The notes under the pieces: model-generated
Told to the model about the DNA's origin: nothing
What the model saw: the letters and a program-made list of their open reading frames with translations, nothing else
Databases searched by the model: none
Shown here: positions 46,816-58,490 of the stretch, in pieces
Layout: every line of letters starts with the position of its first letter
How positions within the stretch are numbered: the stretch's first letter is position 1
Made by a program: the position numbers and the translations under genes
Assembly: GCA_030374805.1 (NCBI GenBank)
Contig: JARGSG010000200.1
Coordinates: 310,001-374,000 of the forward strand
Length of the DNA: 64,000 bases
Reading direction: 5' to 3'
Origin: Gracilaria gracilis
Lineage: Eukaryota > Rhodophyta > Florideophyceae > Gracilariales > Gracilariaceae

Positions 46816-49800
46816 TCATGCTGCCTTACAACCTTGCAGAATGGATTTTCTCTCCCTCTTGTCTTTGAAGCGACACGGATCAAGGTAGTACCTGCGGCCT
46901 TCAATATCCAGGAAGCCAATTACTCTTTGGATACAGCTCGCATGCTCCGTCGTAATTTGACCATGCCCCTTCTTATCGGTGTATACCAAGTCGAGCATGT
47001 CATCTTCTACCATGTTACTCTGCCATTTGACATCTGTGAAGATAGCAGCTACTCGCATTTGGGGAAGGTCGAACACAACTTCCATAATGTTGTGAACGGA
47101 ACCATAATATAGATGCCACAAACTTGCTCGAGCTGCCAGAATCTGATGTGGTATCTAATTGCGAACATGTTTCTGGAGGGAAAAGCGAGCAGCAATGCAG
47201 TACCTTTGTCGAGCATGTTCTTGTGAGGAAGTGCGATTGGATCGGACATGATGGCATTCGATGGTTTCGATTGCAAACTCATGCCCACCTTTACTCAGCG
47301 TTGCTCGTCTGAACTGCTTCACTGATATTATTTTGGCTACATCCTTATCACTCGGGAAATTGTCAACCAGAAAGTACCTCACAGCTCGATTTTGCCCCTT
47401 GCTAAGCTTGGTGCATATTGTTCCGGCTCCGTGACCTTTGGCACCGGTATGGTATTCTGACCCACTCCTAGTAGCAGTGCTACGACCTGATATTGTCATG
47501 GGATATGCATTTGAATCCTCAAAAAAGTCTGTTAGTGCCTTTCCCCCGTTGGCTACTTTTAGAGCAAACAACTTGAAGTTTTTGTGGAAGAGATGTGATG
47601 AAATATTAGAGGTTTGCTGAACTCGTCTCCCAATCTATCCTAACAGTCTTTCCACAAGGAACTGTGACGTTATTGGGAGAGGGCCACATTCGCTGAGAAG
47701 CTCTGGTAAATGCAGTATGGAATGAGTGGTGGGAGTAAGACAGTATGAGTCATGCTTGTGCTGGCAAAAAGAGTCGCACAAATCTTGCGTAACATTCTTC
47801 CACGACTGCTTCCAGATCCTTCACGCTCGTTTCATCACAATTGTATGCGAAGCTTAGGTTCACAAGATTCTTGGTCTGATTCCAGAGGTGGACGATCTGT
47901 CTGTTTACCTTGAATCGGTGAAAGAAGGGGAGAAGATACAGTTCCACATGACGCTTAAAATCTTCGGCCTTGAATCGAGACAGGTTTTGAAGAGAGAGTG
48001 GAGGCTCTTCCCCATGAGCTTGGTATACCATGAGCACAGTTATCAAGGGATTTGTTCATTCTCTCCATAATAACTACAGGTATGCAATAGCTCGGCAGTT
48101 GTTGTTGTTTGCTGTGTCTGGGATGATTACCGATAACAAGTCTGAGAACCTGCTTAGCCAATCCCAAGAGAACCAAGTGCATCACATCATACGAAAACGA
48201 GAACACAGCGTCAACGAACAATTTTGATATGCAGGAGGACCGTTTTATACCTGAACTGTTAGTTATTCGTCTTCTCGTGTTCTCTTCCGTGTTCTTGGAG
48301 CTCAATGTTTTCCAAATCGATCGAACGTCTGATGCCGATCTTTTTCGAGCACATTCTGTTCTAATGATTTCGCCGCTTTGGTACCAACTTCTCCTGTCTA
48401 GAGCCCTCTTCATTATGGAATTGCTTTCCGGTACGGCACATAAGCACCGTAGCTCTTTCATGTATGACCTTTCTTTCATGCAGAATCGACAAAATATTTT
48501 CCCGGTGTGGCCGACGTAACCAAGGACTTTGGACGCAGCAGGCCAGTCTGCGGTGAAGTACAGAACAAAGGCCTGCAGTTTTCGTAGTTTCCCATCATGA
48601 CAAAGCGTTGAAATTCCCTTCTCCATCTGCTTCAAATCTGCAATAATGTCCACCATGAATGTATCGAAGTACTGGGGGTCATGTGTCGAAGGAATAACAG
48701 AGTGATCAACACTACAAAAAACAATTTAGATGCTCGGCTTCTTTCATGAGGATCATAGTTCAGAATGGTGGAAATGATAGGCCAGCAAGAGATGGCTTCT
48801 CCTTTGCGATTCTTGGAGCATTCAAATCCATCTGAGGACAATGTCAGGAAAATGATCAGTGCGTCGCTCTCCGGTGTACACTTTTCCAGACGTGCACTAT
48901 GCTGCCGTAAGAACATTGAACCATGGTAGTAATCATGCTCTTCTACTAAGAAACCCGTTCATGATGGCATGAAACGAATCAGGAGCACGACATAACGCTT
49001 TTAGAGCCGACGAAGGCTTCATCAACCAATACTTTTGTGAGCTTTTTGCAAGAGGTTTATCGCAGCTAGGGCACTCGGAAAAGGTTTTCAATCGTCCGGA
49101 CAAAGCGGCATGCCCACTACGGCACATTCGTACAAACCTTTTCTCAACATGAGCCTTACGAAAAGCATACGAAACAAGAGTTCTGTACGAGAACGGCGAG
49201 ATAATCGGTGCCACTTTCATCAGTCTTTCCAGAGCTCTCTGGGACACATTGGAAACTTCTGAAATGTATATGAAGCGAGCCAAACGTTCATATTCTCTCT
49301 GGGTGGGAGATAGATTCTCCTCCACTGAGTTCGATGCCACCCCAAGAGAGGACTCAGCCCGATTTGTTAACGACGCACAAGATGAGTGAATGGCACAAAT
49401 AGGAGAAAGTGATGGTACTTCGAAAGGCGAACCAACGCCGTCGTTCATTGTTCCATTGGCACACGCCCCAATGTCAATCCCCTTCGTATTAAGTTCATGC
49501 GATGTACTGGCTTTCGCTGGAGATTGACTCTCACTAGGATTCAAAGGGTAATCGTGTTGGATCTCTGGACTTTGGTCCTCATTCATTTCTTTAATAAATT
49601 TACATTCTTGCGATGAAGTTCTGTTTCCATAAAAAGGGTCTTGAAAACGTTGATCTTGGGAAACCCCTTCTGGAAGTACTACTTCCTCATTTCTACCGAG
49701 CGGAGTATCTCCATGAGTCTCCGAACTGCGAGCCCGCTTATGGGCAGTTGTATGTTCAGATGGGTATAAATCTTCATCGTCAAGATGATCTTGTTCGAAA

Positions 49801-49946
49801 AGCGATTGCTTACTGTGAAATGAGATTTCCCATCGGTATCGTTTTCTTCCTCGTCCCATATCAGAGTGCTGGCGGAGGATATTCTTATGTGATCTAGAAA
49901 GAAGGCAGAGAATAACTATACACCTATTGGATGAAGGAGATGCCAT
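46816..49946 (-). pseudogene. Tnp2-like (CACTA/En-Spm superfamily) transposase
   Basis: The likely start is ATG 49946. The N-terminal third is disordered (RARSSETHGDTPLGRNEE). A Cys-containing stretch follows (CPSCDKPLAKSSQKYW). The core is split over frames: LTLSSDGFECSKNRKGEAIS with SCWPIISTILNYDPHERSRA, then HDPQYFDTFMVDIIADLKQM, CRFCMKERSYMKEL, and FSYDVMHLVLLGLAKQVLRL. The last matches the YD-MHL-L segment of Tnp2. The C-terminal part continues at 48046-47750, 47571-47155 and 47121-46816. At least four frame changes occur. Some could be introns, but the core ones are indels. Confidence 0.75.
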
Positions 49947-50361
49947 AAATTCGAGAAGACACAACAATTTCCAAAGTAGTTATTCTAAGATTGGACAACG
50001 AAAAAGTTTCAGGAATCATTTACTTTTCATTTCACCTACGGCTTTTCATTTCGCGTCCGTGTTACTTGAGCATTCTCCGCGCGCGCGTAATGATCACTCA
50101 GAAATTCTACCGCATCCCAGTCCATATCAACAGGGCTACTTCATCCCGTTCTCACCTCCTCTTCGTCATCTGTGACAAACATTCAGCCTCCAACTGAAGT
50201 ACTCCATCGCACCTTTCGAGCCACGAGCAACGCTCTTTTGCGATACATTTGTAGCGTTCACCGCGAGTAAGTTTGTTCTCCATATTCTTTCGCAACCCAT
50301 ACGATCCTGGGTGACAGGATACTAACTATGAATCCATTCATGGTTCGATTTTGCATTCAGC

Positions 50362-52068
50362 ATGACTACCAGGACCCTTCACCGTGTCACTGCAGACAGT
50401 GCTATGCAGACAGTTCCATCTGCAGCACCCGCGCTATCTTATCAAGCATCCAATCAGCAACGGAACCCGAGTGAGAGTGTCAATCGTGCAGACCGTGGTG
50501 TTGATCGTTCAGATTGTGGAGTTTCCCGTGAGCAAGAACAGCAACTTCCTCCGAATTCTGTTATGATTCCAACGGCCTCAATGAAGAGGCGATTGAAAGC
50601 TTCCGACAGACCTGGGGTGCCCACAGGTACTACACTTTCTGCGCGAGCACTCTTCAACCGTTTGTATCAGGAAAGGATGGGACGCGAACGCGACTCAGGC
50701 ACGTGGCAGGCTGACTTCCCAATCTACACTGCAATGGCAAACGCCATGAAGGACGATATTCGCTCCTTCTTGTATCATCGATTGGGTGTGGAGCGCGGTA
50801 CTCGAACGTACAGTTCCTTGAAGAGAGAGTTTCCCTCACAAATAATCCAGATGAAACGTAAGCTTGTCGAACTGTACCCAGTTCTGGCAGCGGCACAAAG
50901 CGGATGGGTCATGAATGAACTCATGAAGGAAGCAATTCAGAGGGATAAGAAGGCTGCTGCACAGGCGTAAAAGCGACGAGCAAAAGCTGCAAAAGCTGCA
51001 AGCAGTCAGCAGGGTGCCAACCATAATGCAAATGGTAGCGACGTGCCTCAATCTAGTGCGAAGCAGCCAGAACGGTCTGTTCCTTCAAACGGAGCAAGAA
51101 ATGTTGCGGGAGGCGCCGGCAGTATCAGAGCGGAGCGCCACAGGGTGACATCGATGGCAGAAAATGAGGAACCGCGAAAGGAATTTGAAGCAAACGCTGG
51201 CAATCATGCAGCGGCTCCTTCTGACGCGGGGCAGTCCGATTGTATTGCTCGGGATGGAAACAGATTCAATCAGAGGGACGTTCAGAATGCTGCCCGGATC
51301 GAAGACGAAGATGTATGCGATTTAGATCACCCAGGTTCAGAAAACGACCAAGATAATACTTCTGGTTTTCACTCTCTACGCGACCAAGACAATGAACGCG
51401 GGACGAGATCTTCACGGAGAAACAAGGACAATCGCGATCAAGCAGAGGATTCAGAGCATGATGATGAATATGAGATAGTGTCACGTCGCGACTTGCGAGC
51501 CCCTGTTGCGGAGAAGCAGCCAAAGAAGAGGGGAAACATGGTCACTCCTAGCCTCATGGAGTTTACTCAATCGGAGGAAGAGTCAGAGGAGAAGTGGGGG
51601 CATGATGAAGACGAAATAATTCAGCGAAAGAATCGAGGCACAGCTGCCGCGAAGCCCTCAGCGAAGGGCTCCCCTAACTGCGGCGAAAGTGATGAACTGG
51701 AGGAAGAGTTAGAATATGAGGACGAAGATGAAGTACGTCCGCGTCCGCGTCCGAGTTCACAAGCTACTATTGCTAAGAAGCAACCCAAGAACACCGGAAA
51801 ACGCCGATTTGTCACACACGTCGAGGAGCCTGTGAAGCGTAGGAAGAAGAAATCACTTGAAGCAACCAATCCTTCTCGTAGCACGTCGTTGAAGAAGAAA
51901 CCCCGGAACAATCGAATTGGACGCAGTTGTACATCGCGTCCCCAGGAGAAGACCCAGAAAGTTCAGAACAATACCGCCAGAAGGATTTCTCAGAAACGTT
52001 CTAGAAAGCATCTTCTGCACAAAACAACGGACCTTGTCCGTCCAACTCCTGCGACTGATCGCGAATGA
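50362..52068 (+). pseudogene. Highly charged nuclear-type protein, divergent from Tnp2
   Basis: A single frame from ATG 50362 to TGA 52066 with one in-frame TAA at 50968. Residues about 90-190 look folded (LSARALFNRLYQERMGRERD, DDIRSFLYHRLGVERG). The remainder is disordered with acidic blocks (ELEEELEYEDEDEVRPRP) alternating with basic ones (PVKRRKKKSLEA, RRISQKRSRKHLLHK), as in chromatin or DNA-binding accessory proteins. It lies about 415 bp from the Tnp2 start in divergent orientation, a common layout for transposase plus accessory gene. No family is recognised. Confidence 0.55.
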
Positions 52069-52600
52069 AGGAACTACCAACCTTTCAGCCGTCGTTACAG
52101 CACTAACGTTCGTCATGCTCTGTTAATTCATTCTTCCCAGAATGGGTAAGTTTTTCTCATATTGTTAGCGTCTGCTCGCACAGCACTGACTTTTGATAAT
52201 GTCCCTGTCACATCCTTTAGTACCACAGATTAACGTCGACCTTTCTCCGATGATGGGATTGCTCTGAAAGAGGGCGGCGAAAGAGAGCGGCACTAAATCG
52301 CAGCCCAGTGCTAATCATGACAAATTCCATGCTATCTCTGATTTCATTTATTTCTTCTACGTTCTACTGTTATGGGGAAAATGATGCCATCGTACCGTAC
52401 ATTACGGGCAGACGTTGGACCAATATATGGCTCGCTGAGGCGCCTCTTCTGTTCTTGTTGAGGACTGAAGACGAGCACAACTGGCCATGATTCAGTCCAA
52501 ACTCGACTACCATTAGGGTCCCAATTCGTAACCAAGACGTCCTCATTTTGTACGTGTCATGGCCACCAGGATAAACCTTCTTGAGTACCTGTCTAGTTTT
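52069..52600. other. Gap before right subterminal array
   Basis: No supported gene. Short frames on both strands only. Confidence 0.45.
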
Positions 52601-53035
52601 TATTTAGGCCACAAAAAGGTCTCTCTTTAGATGCCCCATTTGTACTTCTCTTGTCCATACACGGGTCATGTAGTGGTCGATTTCTGAACTACTATCGCAT
52701 ATGACCGATGGAGGAGAGATGCTCGTGATGTGACCTGTATATGACCCATGCGTAGTAAAGTATGTAGGATTTGGGACATATTTCGAATGCTTTCGGATCT
52801 GATCTTGGTCCATTACTTTCGTAGTTGCGGTATATATTGGGACATATCTTTGGGCCACATCGTGTACCCTTAGGGACCTTTCCTCGGCATGCTGAATGGG
52901 GCCATTTCTAGGCCATTATTTTCGTCCTTCTATGGGACATTTTTCGGCCACTTCTGGGACATATAAGGCCACCATGCGGCAAGCATAAAATTGGCCATTT
53001 GTCGGCCAGCCATTGGCCATACGTGGGCCAGCCAA
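52601..53035 (-). repeat. Right subterminal motif array
   Basis: Many GGCCAC, GGCCAT and GGGACATAT motifs, densest at 52850-53030, are the reverse complement of the motifs at the left end. Density rises toward the Gypsy C junction. Confidence 0.6.
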
Positions 53036-53040
53036 TTTGT

Positions 53041-55863
53041 TCACAGGGGACCTCTGGGACAGTCACCAATTATAGTTAGCAAGCGAGGGGCTGGTAGAGC
53101 AAGGCCAATGACCATATTTTTGGGCATACGAACTTCCCGATGGGAGAAGTTGCTTACAAGTATCCGGAAGGGACGATTGGGAACGATGTTCATGACACCA
53201 TTCGCCATGGGGGAAAGATCTCGCGAGACCGTTTTCGGATGGTTCTGTAGAAATACCAATCCCGGGGTCTTACAAGTAACTAGCACTTCCCGTTGGGTCA
53301 TGGGGGGGTATGGAGAGCGGTCGATCGAGGCGGACCGTGTTAGAGAGATTTTGGTGGGGGAGTAGCTCCACCACCTTCTTATCTCCAAAGGGGCCTTTTG
53401 AAGCGCCAACAATTGCAACCGGCGCTGACCCATAGACGGCGACTTTGCGTTCGCGAGGGTAGATTGCCGGTACATGGCGATCGATGAACGAAGTACCCAG
53501 GAGGACATCTGCGGCCAAATTGGTGGCCACGAAGAACGGCATTCGAACTGTCAGATTCCCGATCCGGGTATGAAGAGAGATGGCGCCCAAAAGGTTCATG
53601 GGCTCCTTCGCCGCATTGAACACCCGTGGGGTTCTATTTGTTCGAAGAAGTTTTTCGTAACCAGGAGGGAGATGTTTGGCGTGAGTAATATTTAGACCTG
53701 CTCCAGTATCCAAAAATCCCATGAGGGCTTTGGTGGTACGGGATGTGAGTCCCGTCTCCACCTGGATTTTGTAGTTCTCCCGAGTCATTAAGAAGAATTC
53801 GTCCCATTAGGGTTCATCATTCTCAAAGGGCCCAGGAGGGCTACCGATATGGGACTCATCAGGATCCCTTTGTGGGTTGGATTCTGATGTTTCCCGTGAG
53901 GCGAGGAAGGTTCCCCGAGAGGAAGGCGTCGCCCCTTCGTCCCCCGTCTCGTTTCCTTGTGGGACCTTATTACTAGGGGAAGTCTCTTCCTCGTAGGTAA
54001 GAATCTGATTCACCTGTGGAGGACGGCTCTGTTGTCCACTAGGCACATTCGGCGACCTTGGAGGCGGTGTGGCACTTCGTATCGATGGCTGTCCCGTTGT
54101 AGGTCGTGCACCCCACGAGGGACGTGGTGGGCCCTTCGGCCTGGATTTGTAGTGTCCTTCGGCCACACGCTGTTGGTAGTTGGACTCACAAAATTGTAAC
54201 AGCGCGTCCCGATACTGGGGTGGTAGCCACTCGCAACAAGGCCGAACCACGGACAAGCAGATACGACAAGGAGCCGCCCTGCTTGGTGATGCCTGTGCTG
54301 TCCGATAGGATGACGGCGTCGCCTGCGATGGCGTCAGTGGGCTCCTTGGGGAAGTGGGTAGCTCTTGAAGTACCCGAACATCCGGTTGGGGTTGTACCGT
54401 GGATGGTGTCGACGTTGAGGGAAAAGAAGGGAGGGACGGAGGTGCAGCTGGTTGGACTGCCGAAGCAACTGCGTCCCCCTCCGCAAAATGCACTCCCCAA
54501 TGGGGTTCATCTGTATCAGTCGACACGGATAGAGATGCTCGAGAAGAGGCCCGACGGGTTTGTGTTGTCTTCGCCGCTTCCAAGGTTTTATGATACTTCT
54601 TGCCACCCCTATGGGTATCTCCCAACCCCTCGGCATAACTGACGAGTTGAGGGAAGAAAATTTTGGGATGCGTGGCGGAATGATTTCGTACACTGGCCCT
54701 GATAGCGGGAAGGAGTCCCTCTATGAAGAGGGCCTTTAGGCGGGTGTCTGTGAAGATGTTTCTACAGCGGAGGTACTTCTGCTATAATTGGTCTGCGTAT
54801 TCGCGTTCTGACACCGCTGAGCTCTGACGGTCCATGATTTGGTCATGATAGGTCTCTGCCAGGATATCGTCAGTGGCATACACCTCAAGTAAATAGTTGA
54901 TCACTTCTGGATAGGATGTCAAAATCTCCGAGCTTCGGACATCAACGGCACCAGATTCGCCTGTGATCTTGGCGCTGAAGGTGTCCCTTGCGGGTCCCTC
55001 AAGGAAAAACCGGAACAGCCAGAGGTCTGCACCCTCATGAACTCCATTCTGGTCACATGCAGTTTTAAACTACGATAGAAAGCGTAGGACCAAGATTGGA
55101 TCTTTGCTCGTAAACTTTTGGGTCATTTGTAGCTACATACGCTTGGCATGCTTACAAACTGCTCGGGCAACTGAGGAGTCATAACGATTGCTCCTGTTGG
55201 CCAGTCGGTAGTACTTAAAACTCAGTACTTTTGCGAAATCCCCATTGTTGGGCCGTATACGGTGTAAATGTGATACTTCCACCTCTGGGTCGGAGTCTTC
55301 CAAATCAATCCACTCAGCATCATCGGCGGAACTTCAGTGCGAGTCATCTGAGTCGGAAAAGCCACGTCCCTTACGGGTTGACTTTCTCCTGTTCCGACGT
55401 CGGCCTGGAGATCCCTTTCGTCCCGTTCTGTCACGACCCGATTGAGACACGCGACAGGTACTCTTCTGTTTCCCTAGGGGAGGGGCCTCCAAGTTGTTTC
55501 TGTCAATATTGGGGTCCCCGGTGGGTCTGGAATCTGCATCAGTCCTAGCGGGGATAGTGGGCGGTTGCCAAATCGACACAACCGGTTGACTGTTAATGTT
55601 TTGTTCTTGCCCACTGGGGATAAGCTGCAAACGGCGCTGCACCTCAGTGTGAACACTGGTGGCAATAGCGCCGTCCAGAACTCCAGAAATTGTCATCCTT
55701 GAAGCAACCCGATGAGCAAGAGTGTCCGCAGGGCTTCCACTTCTGCAAAGACCCTTTGGGTCTGCGAAGGTGTTTCTATGGAGGCATGCTGACGCATAGC
55801 CTCCATACGATTACAGAATTCGGTGGGTGTAGACTGACGGAGAAGATTCTCAGGGTTGTCCAT
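53041..55863 (-). pseudogene. Gypsy C gag and protease
   Basis: Gag starts near ATG 55863 (MDNPENLLRQSTPTEF), shifts frame near 55730, and reads through RRNRRKSTRKGRG. It then has a gag-type core: GADLWLFRFFLEGPARDTF, VINYLLEVYATDDILAETYH, RLKALFIEGLLPAIRASV, with several stops. A Cys-containing region (CRICLSVVRPCCEW) may stand in for a zinc knuckle. After a TAA at 53807 the protease reads MGFLDTGAGLNITHAKHL and DVLLGTSFIDRHVPAIY. After a frame shift near 53390, the linker GVMNIVPNRPFRILVSNFSH ends at 53041, where the nested block begins. Confidence 0.85.
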
Positions 55864-56165
55864 GGGAGGCAGGATCTCTCTATGAGCACTTTGAGTGCTG
55901 TGGGCCCGCGATTGGGTGTCCGGCGCGACTTCGACAGCACCGTGATCCCGAAAGGTCACAGCCATTTCGGCATGCTCATTTGAGAAACCTGGAGGGGTGG
56001 TCACGATGGTAAAGTGAAAAGATTTCTGTCCGGCTTGCGGCAAAGAAATAACAATTGGGCGAGTTCCAAACAACCAATAGATGGGAAATGCGGTAGCTGT
56101 AACCGCAAAACTTTCCCAGGAGATGAGCGAAACGGAACTGAACCAAGAACGACCCACCAGGGTTA

Positions 56166-56183
56166 TTCTAGATCGGGAGACCA
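56166..56183 (-). other. Gypsy C primer-binding site
   Basis: One base inside the 5' LTR, minus strand TGGTCTCCCGATCTAGAA. Its complement ends CCA and reads as the last 18 nt of a tRNA: acceptor strand TCGGGAG, discriminator A, then CCA, with C61 of the T stem in place. The tRNA identity was not determined. Confidence 0.75.
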
Positions 56184-56184
56184 A

Positions 56185-56610
56185 TGAAGTACACTCACGC
56201 GAGTGAGTATCAACAATGCCCAAGAAATAGGGATACTATGCGCAGCACCCAAGCGGGGACAAAGGAGCGTGCAGCGACGATAACAACGGGGCACGAGACA
56301 GGCGTGCAGCACCGGTAGCGGCGGCATAGCGACCCTTTGGGAAACTAGACGATGAAGAATTGGATAGGGGGTGCTTGGTGTTTACCACGGTGAGCTCTGC
56401 CCAGCGGGAGGTGCTTAAGTACACCCCCCGGGGCAGCAGCCACGTGTCGAAAAATAATGAACAATTTACCTATAAAGGGAGTCTCTAAGGGCTGGCACAA
56501 CATGGTTCGCAAGCCCTACACGTGGACACCCTAAGGGGCACCTTGTGCATACTAACTACTACATCTACTTACTATGCATGCCCAATATGGGCCAGTGCCA
56601 TTGCACTACA
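56185..56610 (-). repeat. Gypsy C 5' LTR
   Basis: 426 bp, flanked outside by ACTAC at 56611-56615. It pairs with 28247-28672. Confidence 0.95.
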
Positions 56611-56615
56611 ACTAC

Positions 56616-58381
56616 CGACAGTTCATTCCAAGATTTTCTCATGTGTCAAATCCACTGGATCTTGCTCGGAAACAAAAAGGGTCCCTGAAGTGGACCGAGG
56701 AGATGGAACGTTCATTCGAAGCTATTCGATGAAAGATGACCGAGAACTTGGAACTAGCGTACCCCGCAGATAACAAGGAGTACATGGTCGGCACAGATGT
56801 ATCCAATTACGGACTTGGCGCCTGAATAGGACAGCGTCAATCCAATGGCGAAGTGCGGTTAATTGCTTTTGCGTTGCGATCGTTATCAACCTCGGAACGG
56901 AATTATGGAGCGACGAGAAACGAATTATTGGCCATAATCTGGGCTCTTGAGAAGTTTAGGTGCTACACAATTGGACGACAGTTTGTGCTCCACACTGACC
57001 ATCGAGCGCCAACGTTTCTTCACAGCCAACGCGACATTAACCCCATGATCGCTAGATGGTTTGACCGCATCATTTAGTGCAAATTCCGGATCTTACACTT
57101 GCCAGGGCCCCATAATTATTTCGCCAACGCACTCAGTAGGAAAATGCCAAGCGTGACGTTGGCTAGTCTCACTGTATGCAAACGTGTCCGGGATGAGAAG
57201 GGGCTCTCATCTGAAGAGTAACGACAAACGCTCGTGACGGGATCCCATGAATTTGGGCATTTCGGGGCGCTGGAAGTCTTCAACACGCTCTGGCAAAACG
57301 GTTATTGGTGGAACGGAATCAGAGCAGATATCAAGAATGAAAAAAGCTCGTGCCTTTCCTGCATGCGATACAACATTCAAAAGAGAGGGCTCCATTCTCT
57401 CAAGTCCATCATTGCAGAATTTCTATGAGATCACGTTGCTGTAGACCTGATTACGTCTCTACCTGAATCAGATAACCATCGAAATACGCTGTTGATTTTT
57501 GTCTGTATGATGACTAAGTTTTTTATCCTACGTACCCCCGAAAGAAAGGAAATGACGTGAGTAGCTCGCGCATTGTAGGAGATGATGTCCGTGTTTGGTA
57601 CTTCGAAGATCATCCAGTCCGACAATGGTTCGGTATTTGTCAACGAACTCATCACAGAGTTTACCAATTTGAACGAAATCAACCATCGCACAATTTTTCC
57701 GTATAATCCTCGAGCGAATGGTGTAGTTAAAAGGGTAAACGGGATCGTGGAAACAATTCTTCTGAAAAAACTGGACGGTGCAACATACAGATGGGAAGAG
57801 TATGTGCCATTCGTACAGCTAGCATATAATTGTGAGTTTGCTACTCTTACTGGCTCTACTCCTTTTTCTCTCATGTTTGGTCGCAAGATGAACGGGTTCT
57901 CGAAATTTGGAACAACCGCCACATCCTCATCTTTCAGTCTGGAAATATGGAAATCACACCAGAATAAAGTAGCTCAAACGGTTGTTTAATCTGAGACTGA
58001 GAATGTGAAGGAGATAAGGAAAAGGACGCGAGGTACTTTGCAGCTAGTCGACGAATGCTGAAACTGGACGCCTTTCCGCCAGGAGCATTGGTGATAATGA
58101 AGTACGTGACCAAGGACATAAAGTGGGATGCAAGATTTGAAGGACCATTTACAGTAGTACGCAAGAATTGTGGAGGCGCTTACGTTTTGCGCGATGAATT
58201 GGGCAAGCTGAAACGTGCAGTACCTCCTGATCATTTGAAATTGGTTGTGCGCAAGGGAGACAGCGCAGTTTATGATGACCCAACTTATGAAGTTAAGAAG
58301 ATTTTAAAATATCGAACAGCTACAAATGGGAAGTTGAGCTACTCGGTAGTTTGGAAAGACAGAAATATGAAACAAAGCTGA
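56616..58381 (+). pseudogene. Gypsy B RT end, RNase H, integrase and chromodomain
   Basis: Continues in frame from 28246: RQFIPRFSHVSNPLDLA, then RNase H (MVGTDVSNYGLGA, NYGATRNELLAIIWALEKF, LHTDHRAPTFL). Integrase follows: HEFGHFGALEVFNTLW, CLSCMRYN, HVAVDLITSLP, IQSDNGSVFVN. At the third catalytic position it reads NGVVKRVNG, Lys where Glu is required. Stops include those at 57075, 57219 and 57426. A shift near 58020 leads to GALVIMKYVTKDIKWDARFE and a chromodomain-like YEVKKILKYRTATNGK, ending at TGA 58379. Confidence 0.88.
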
Positions 58382-58490
58382 GAGCCTGTTGATAATTTCA
58401 ACGACATGCACATTATTTGCCGTTATTGGAAGTCGGTCCGTCCAACAAGAAGTGCTCTTCGAAAGAACAAGACGAACCTGGAGGGGGAGA

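Larger units (their letters stand above)
35450..53035. mobile_element. Nested Tnp2-type DNA element with host-gene cargo (approximate ends)
   Basis: This block separates protease and RT of Gypsy C. Both ends are arrays of short WATGGCC-type motifs pointing inward (left 35462-35672, right 52601-53035), like subterminal repeats of CACTA/En-Spm elements. Inside are a Tnp2-like transposase (minus), a divergent charged-protein gene, and several decayed intron-bearing host-type genes. I could not fix the terminal inverted repeats or duplication: possible ends are TGTAAAAGGG at about 35455 and minus-strand TGTGAACAAA at about 53035, but no matching flanks are clear. More than one insertion event is possible. 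Confidence 0.6.
28247..56610 (-). mobile_element. Gypsy C: minus-strand Ty3/Gypsy element, 28.4 kb with nested insert
   Basis: 426-bp LTRs lie at 56185-56610 (5') and 28247-28672 (3'). The target duplication ACTAC is at 28242-28246 and 56611-56615. A primer-binding site starts one base inside the 5' LTR and a polypurine tract adjoins the 3' LTR, which fixes the minus orientation. Gag and protease occupy 55.9-53.0 kb; RT, RNase H, integrase and chromodomain occupy 35.3-32.0 kb. The 17.6-kb gap between them is a later insertion. I count about 21 LTR differences (about 5%). An extra plus-strand gene lies at 28922-31301. Confidence 0.93.

Noticed and set aside
35455..53035. TGTAAAAGGG / TGTGAACAAA as proven terminal inverted repeats of the Tnp2 block
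   Set aside because: Only a few bases match and no target duplication is evident, so the ends are given as approximate.
53474..54642. Plus-strand frames opposite Gypsy C gag
   Set aside because: Shadows of the minus-strand gag and protease, which carry the LDTGAG protease motif.
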